6,651 nucleotides of DNA from an uncultured Clostridia bacterium. Lineage in GTDB: Bacteria > Bacillota > Clostridia > Oscillospirales > Oscillospiraceae. Every line of letters begins with the position of its first letter. The stretch's first letter is position 1. Location of the stretch: positions 1 through 6,651 of the forward strand of contig CALZAG010000090.1 in NCBI GenBank assembly GCA_945613045.1, written 5' to 3'. A program made the translations under genes and the position numbers. The notes beneath the pieces were generated by a model that saw only the letters and a list, made by a program, of their open reading frames with translations, was not told the origin of the DNA and made no database searches. Of this stretch, positions 4,137-6,651 are shown piece by piece.

Positions 4137-5387
4137 ATGAACAACAAAACGGCCAAAAGCTCATGGGCGGCTGCGTTTACCGTAGCCTCCGTGTGGTTCG
4201 GCACCCATGTCGGCGGCGGCTTCGCCTCCGGTAACCAGGTCATCCAGTATTTTTCAAACTACGGATACACTTCCGTGATCTTCCCCATCCTCGCAATGGG
4301 ACTTCTGGCAGTCGTAATGTACATAATGATGAAGTTTGCTAAGCTCAGCGGCTTCAACAACTACAAGGATACATTCGCCGCACTTTATCCCAAGCCCTGG
4401 ATGGAAATCTTCTTTGAGATTTTCTACATAGTCATCGTTCTTGCGGCCATGGCATCCGCAGTCGCAGGCGCAGGCGAAGTTCTCGCAAACTTCATCGGCA
4501 TTACCTATGTAGGCGCAGCCAAGGTCACAATGAACCTTATCATCGTTGCGGTTCTTATCCTGCTGACCATTTTCGGCATCAAGCTCGTTCGCGCGGCTTC
4601 CACTGTTCTGTCCGTCGCGATCATCGTTATCACCATACTGCTCGTCATCTTCGGCCTTACCGCTGACTACGACGCAATTTCGGCACAGCTCACCTCTCAG
4701 TTCAACGTCCAGCCCGCCGAGTACACCTCCGCTCTCGGCACCGCTATCTGGAAGGGCGTTCTCGTATACGCAGCATTCCAGTGCGTCTCCATCCCCCCGA
4801 TGATCGCAGCCGCACAGGATATGTCCATCAAGGGCGTTAAGAAGGCAAACATCCTTGGCTGGCTCATGAACGGCCTCGCGCTGGCGGCTTCCGCCTGGAT
4901 GCTCACCAAGTGGTACCCCCTGCTTGCCGCGCTCCAGAACGCAGGTAAGGAAGTCCTCGCGGCAAATCCCGCCGCAACCGCGGCGACCGATCCCATCGTT
5001 GCTTACGCAACCGCACTGGGCATCCCCAACCAGACCGTACTGAGCATCATGGGCGTCAAGTGGCTGCTCATCGCATTCAGTGTCCTGCTGTTCTGCGCAT
5101 TCATGTCCACCTGCGTCACCCTCGTTTACACCATGATCCAGCGTTTCCAGGGCTACTGCTTCCCCAATGCCATCAAGAGCGAAAAGCTTCGCGGCGTCAT
5201 CGTTGCGGCACTCGTTATTGCGATCTGCTTCGCGATCTCCCTGCTCGGCCTGAGCGGCATCGTAAAGTACGCCTACGGCTACGACGGCTACTACGCGATC
5301 CTGGTCATCATCATCCCGGCATTCGTTTGGGGTCTCCCCAAGATCAAGAAGCTCGAGGCGGAGAAGAAGGCTCAGCTTTCCGAGTAA
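4137..5387 (+). CDS. YkvI-type membrane transporter (putative amino acid permease)
   Basis: The 416-residue protein is an integral membrane transporter with about ten hydrophobic segments. The first (residues about 11-32) carries FGTHVGGGFASGNQ, the glycine-rich broken-helix motif seen in YkvI-like proteins of the amino acid-polyamine-organocation superfamily. The second is at about 43-66, the sixth contains Q and PP residues (FQCVSIPPMIAAA), and the C-terminal tail is basic and charged. The family is listed as putative amino acid permeases; to my knowledge no substrate is settled. An in-frame TTG at 4071 would add 22 residues, but the ATG at 4137 has AGGAGA 6 bases upstream and starts where homology should. 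It heads an operon with two dehydrogenases, so it probably brings in (or exports) their substrate. Codons end strongly in C (ATC, TTC, CTC), suggesting high expression. It is preceded by a riboswitch-like leader. Confidence 0.85.
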   Translation: MNNKTAKSSWAAAFTVASVWFGTHVGGGFASGNQVIQYFSNYGYTSVIFPILAMGLLAVVMYIMMKFAKLSGFNNYKDTFAALYPKPWMEIFFEIFYIVIVLAAMASAVAGAGEVLANFIGITYVGAAKVTMNLIIVAVLILLTIFGIKLVRAASTVLSVAIIVITILLVIFGLTADYDAISAQLTSQFNVQPAEYTSALGTAIWKGVLVYAAFQCVSIPPMIAAAQDMSIKGVKKANILGWLMNGLALAASAWMLTKWYPLLAALQNAGKEVLAANPAATAATDPIVAYATALGIPNQTVLSIMGVKWLLIAFSVLLFCAFMSTCVTLVYTMIQRFQGYCFPNAIKSEKLRGVIVAALVIAICFAISLLGLSGIVKYAYGYDGYYAILVIIIPAFVWGLPKIKKLEAEKKAQLSE

Positions 5388-5400
5388 TTTCTGAAAACCA

Positions 5401-5426
5401 GACACCACCGGGAAACCGGTGGTGTT
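5401..5426 (+). other. Intercistronic hairpin with GAAA tetraloop
   Basis: ACACCACCGG (5402-5411) pairs perfectly with CCGGTGGTGT (5416-5425) around a GAAA loop of the GNRA type, with one more G-T pair outside. Only three T residues follow, so read-through is expected. It more likely protects the 3' end of the transporter mRNA or attenuates downstream transcription. Confidence 0.7.
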
Positions 5427-5445
5427 TGACAGATTGGAGATCATC

Positions 5446-6396
5446 ATGAAAATTGCAATGATAGGCTCCGGCGCTGCGGGCAGCGTATTTGCTTCATATC
5501 TGAAGCTTGGCGGAGCCGAGCTCTGGCTCGTTGACCGCTACAAGGCTCACATGGACAAGATAGCCGCAGACGGCCTGACCTTTGTCAGCCCCGACGGGGA
5601 AAAGCAGCTGACCGGCTTCCACACCGCATATTCCGCCGAGGATATCGGCATAATGGATGTTGTCATCCTCATGGTCAAGGCCACGCAGACCGAGGATATC
5701 ATGCCCTCGCTCGTTAACTGCATAGGCGAGAACACGGTGGTCGTGTCCCTGCAGAACGGCATCGGCAACGAGGAAGTCCTGCAGCGCTATGTCCCCGCGG
5801 GCAGCATACTCTACGGCTTCGGCACCATAGGCACGGAGCTTCCCGAGCCGGGAAAATGCGTTTCCAAGCCCGAGAGCGGCGTTATCATGCGCTTCGGCGC
5901 GGCTGAAAAGAGTCCGCTTTCCGACGCGGTGGGCAAGGCTCTGGAAAAATGCTTCTGCGACGGCGGCTGCCTGACCCGCTTTGAGGAGGATATCCGCCCC
6001 TTCGTGTGGAAGAAAGCGATATCCAACAGCGGCTACAACACTCTGTCGGCGCTGCTGCGGCTGAAGGTCGGCCCCATTCTCGACTGCGCCTCCGGCGTGG
6101 AGCTTATCCGCCGCGTCTGGGCGGAGGGCTGCGCCGTTGCCATGGCGGTAACGGGCGTCGATCTGCGCAGGGAGATGGAGGAGGAGCTCCCGAGACTACG
6201 CGAGGGCTTTGCGAAGTACTATCCCTCAATGGCGCAGGACGTGCTTATGCACCAGCGCCAGACCGAGGTCGAGCTTTTAAACGGAGCGATCGTCCGCTAC
6301 GGCAGGGCTCTGGGCATAGAAACGCCCGTGAACGAGGCCCTGACGCTTATGATAAAGACAATTCAGGAAAATTACGATAAGCAATTCGGTAAATAA
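5446..6396 (+). CDS. Ketopantoate reductase family (ApbA/PanE-like) dehydrogenase, copy 1
   Basis: The 316-residue protein has an N-terminal Rossmann domain with G7-S-G-A-A-G12 and a C-terminal helical domain. Residues matching the E. coli PanE active site are all present: K78 (MVKATQT), Q103-N104-G105, W188 and K190 with N194 and N198 (FVWKKAISNSGYNTLSAL), S261 and E274 (QTEVELLNG). It should therefore be an active NAD(P)-dependent 2-oxoacid reductase or hydroxyacid dehydrogenase. The second beta strand ends in D30 followed by R31, whereas E. coli PanE uses an arginine for NADP; an acidic residue there favours NAD. The ATG at 5446 is preferred over an upstream GTG at 5419 because TTGGAGA precedes it and the dinucleotide fold begins at once. 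It lies 58 bases after the transporter and 17 before a paralogue. Whether the substrate is ketopantoate is doubtful given the duplication and transporter. Confidence 0.88.
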   Translation: MKIAMIGSGAAGSVFASYLKLGGAELWLVDRYKAHMDKIAADGLTFVSPDGEKQLTGFHTAYSAEDIGIMDVVILMVKATQTEDIMPSLVNCIGENTVVVSLQNGIGNEEVLQRYVPAGSILYGFGTIGTELPEPGKCVSKPESGVIMRFGAAEKSPLSDAVGKALEKCFCDGGCLTRFEEDIRPFVWKKAISNSGYNTLSALLRLKVGPILDCASGVELIRRVWAEGCAVAMAVTGVDLRREMEEELPRLREGFAKYYPSMAQDVLMHQRQTEVELLNGAIVRYGRALGIETPVNEALTLMIKTIQENYDKQFGK

Positions 6397-6413
6397 GAAA
6401 AGGAGACTTAACA

Positions 6414-6651
6414 ATGAAATTTGCAATGTACGGTTCAGGCGCGGCAGGCAGCGTTTTCGCATCCTATCTGCGCAAAGGCGGCGCTGACATCATCCTCATC
6501 GACCGCTACGAGGCACACATGAAGAAGGTAGCCGAGGAAGGTATGCACTTTACCATCCATCAGGAAGAGAACGGCGCATATACCGATTACGACTATCAGC
6601 TCAAGGGCTTCCGCACCTACACCACCGCAGCCGAGGCTGCAGCGGCAGAGG
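6414..6651 (+). CDS. Ketopantoate reductase family dehydrogenase, copy 2 (partial, 3' end outside window)
   Basis: The visible 79 codons start MKFAMYGSGAAGSVFASYL, nearly the same as copy 1, with the same GxGxxG pattern and the same D-R-Y-x-A-H-M after the second strand. After that the two diverge: copy 2 has a longer acidic and tyrosine-rich segment (HQEENGAYTDYDYQLKGF) where copy 1 has SPDGEKQLTGF. The active-site half lies beyond the window. AGGAG sits 8 bases before the ATG, and 17 bases separate it from copy 1, so they are surely co-transcribed. The pair looks like an old tandem duplication with divergence, perhaps giving two substrate ranges or a hetero-oligomer. Codons again end strongly in C, closer to the transporter than to copy 1. 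Confidence 0.85.
   Translation, partial: MKFAMYGSGAAGSVFASYLRKGGADIILIDRYEAHMKKVAEEGMHFTIHQEENGAYTDYDYQLKGFRTYTTAAEAAAAE

Noticed and set aside
4254..5447. Long minus-strand frame of 397 codons opposite the transporter
   Set aside because: It is a shadow of the C-ending codon bias of the transporter gene; its protein is low-complexity and shows no domain.
5426..5454. TTGACA at 5426-5431 as an internal promoter for the dehydrogenases
   Set aside because: No acceptable -10 element at 16-18 bases; the position 17 bases on reads AAAATT and already lies within the coding sequence.

Overview
The window looks like chromosome from an endospore-forming member of the Firmicutes, most likely class Clostridia. 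It carries recognisable sporulation genes (sigG, spmA, spmB) and an AbrB-type transition-state regulator whose C-terminus has two CxxC pairs. Promoters and Shine-Dalgarno sites are of the Firmicutes type, and the coding DNA is fairly GC-rich against AT-rich spacers. I cannot name a species.

Layout, left to right. (1) A GntR/FadR-type regulator (13-714, +) ends in a strong terminator. (2) A region without protein genes (755-1082) holds, on the minus strand, a good housekeeping promoter, a run of hairpins and a terminator. I read this as a small-RNA gene of about 178 nt with two CCUCC-bearing hairpin loops. (3) A minus-strand sporulation cluster follows: spmA (2437-3015), spmB (1919-2440, probable TTG start overlapping the spmA stop) and sigG (1083-1859). 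sigG has a textbook sigma-F promoter, and a 10-bp hairpin overlapping that promoter puts the sigG ribosome binding site in its loop. (4) Divergent from spmA is an abrB-like gene (3217-3462, +) with a near-consensus sigma-A promoter and a large terminator. (5) A 674-base gap (3463-4136) holds an AT-rich stretch, a second strong promoter and a leader RNA with mutually exclusive antiterminator and terminator pairings. It looks like a riboswitch or attenuator of a class I do not recognise. (6) Under that leader lies an operon: a YkvI-type membrane transporter (4137-5387) and two tandem, divergent ketopantoate-reductase-family dehydrogenases (5446-6396, and 6414 to past the window edge).

How the parts work together. 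spmAB should be transcribed in the mother cell and sigG in the forespore. I see no terminator between spmB and sigG, so the hairpin over the sigG ribosome binding site could stop sigG being translated from read-through RNA while leaving the short transcript from the gene's own promoter translatable. The right-hand operon looks like uptake plus NAD(P)-dependent reduction or oxidation of a small 2-oxo or 2-hydroxy acid, switched by an RNA element. The substrate cannot be read from sequence.

The three observations I rate highest are the 3841-4025 leader RNA, the sigG promoter/hairpin geometry and the minus-strand small RNA at about 770-948.
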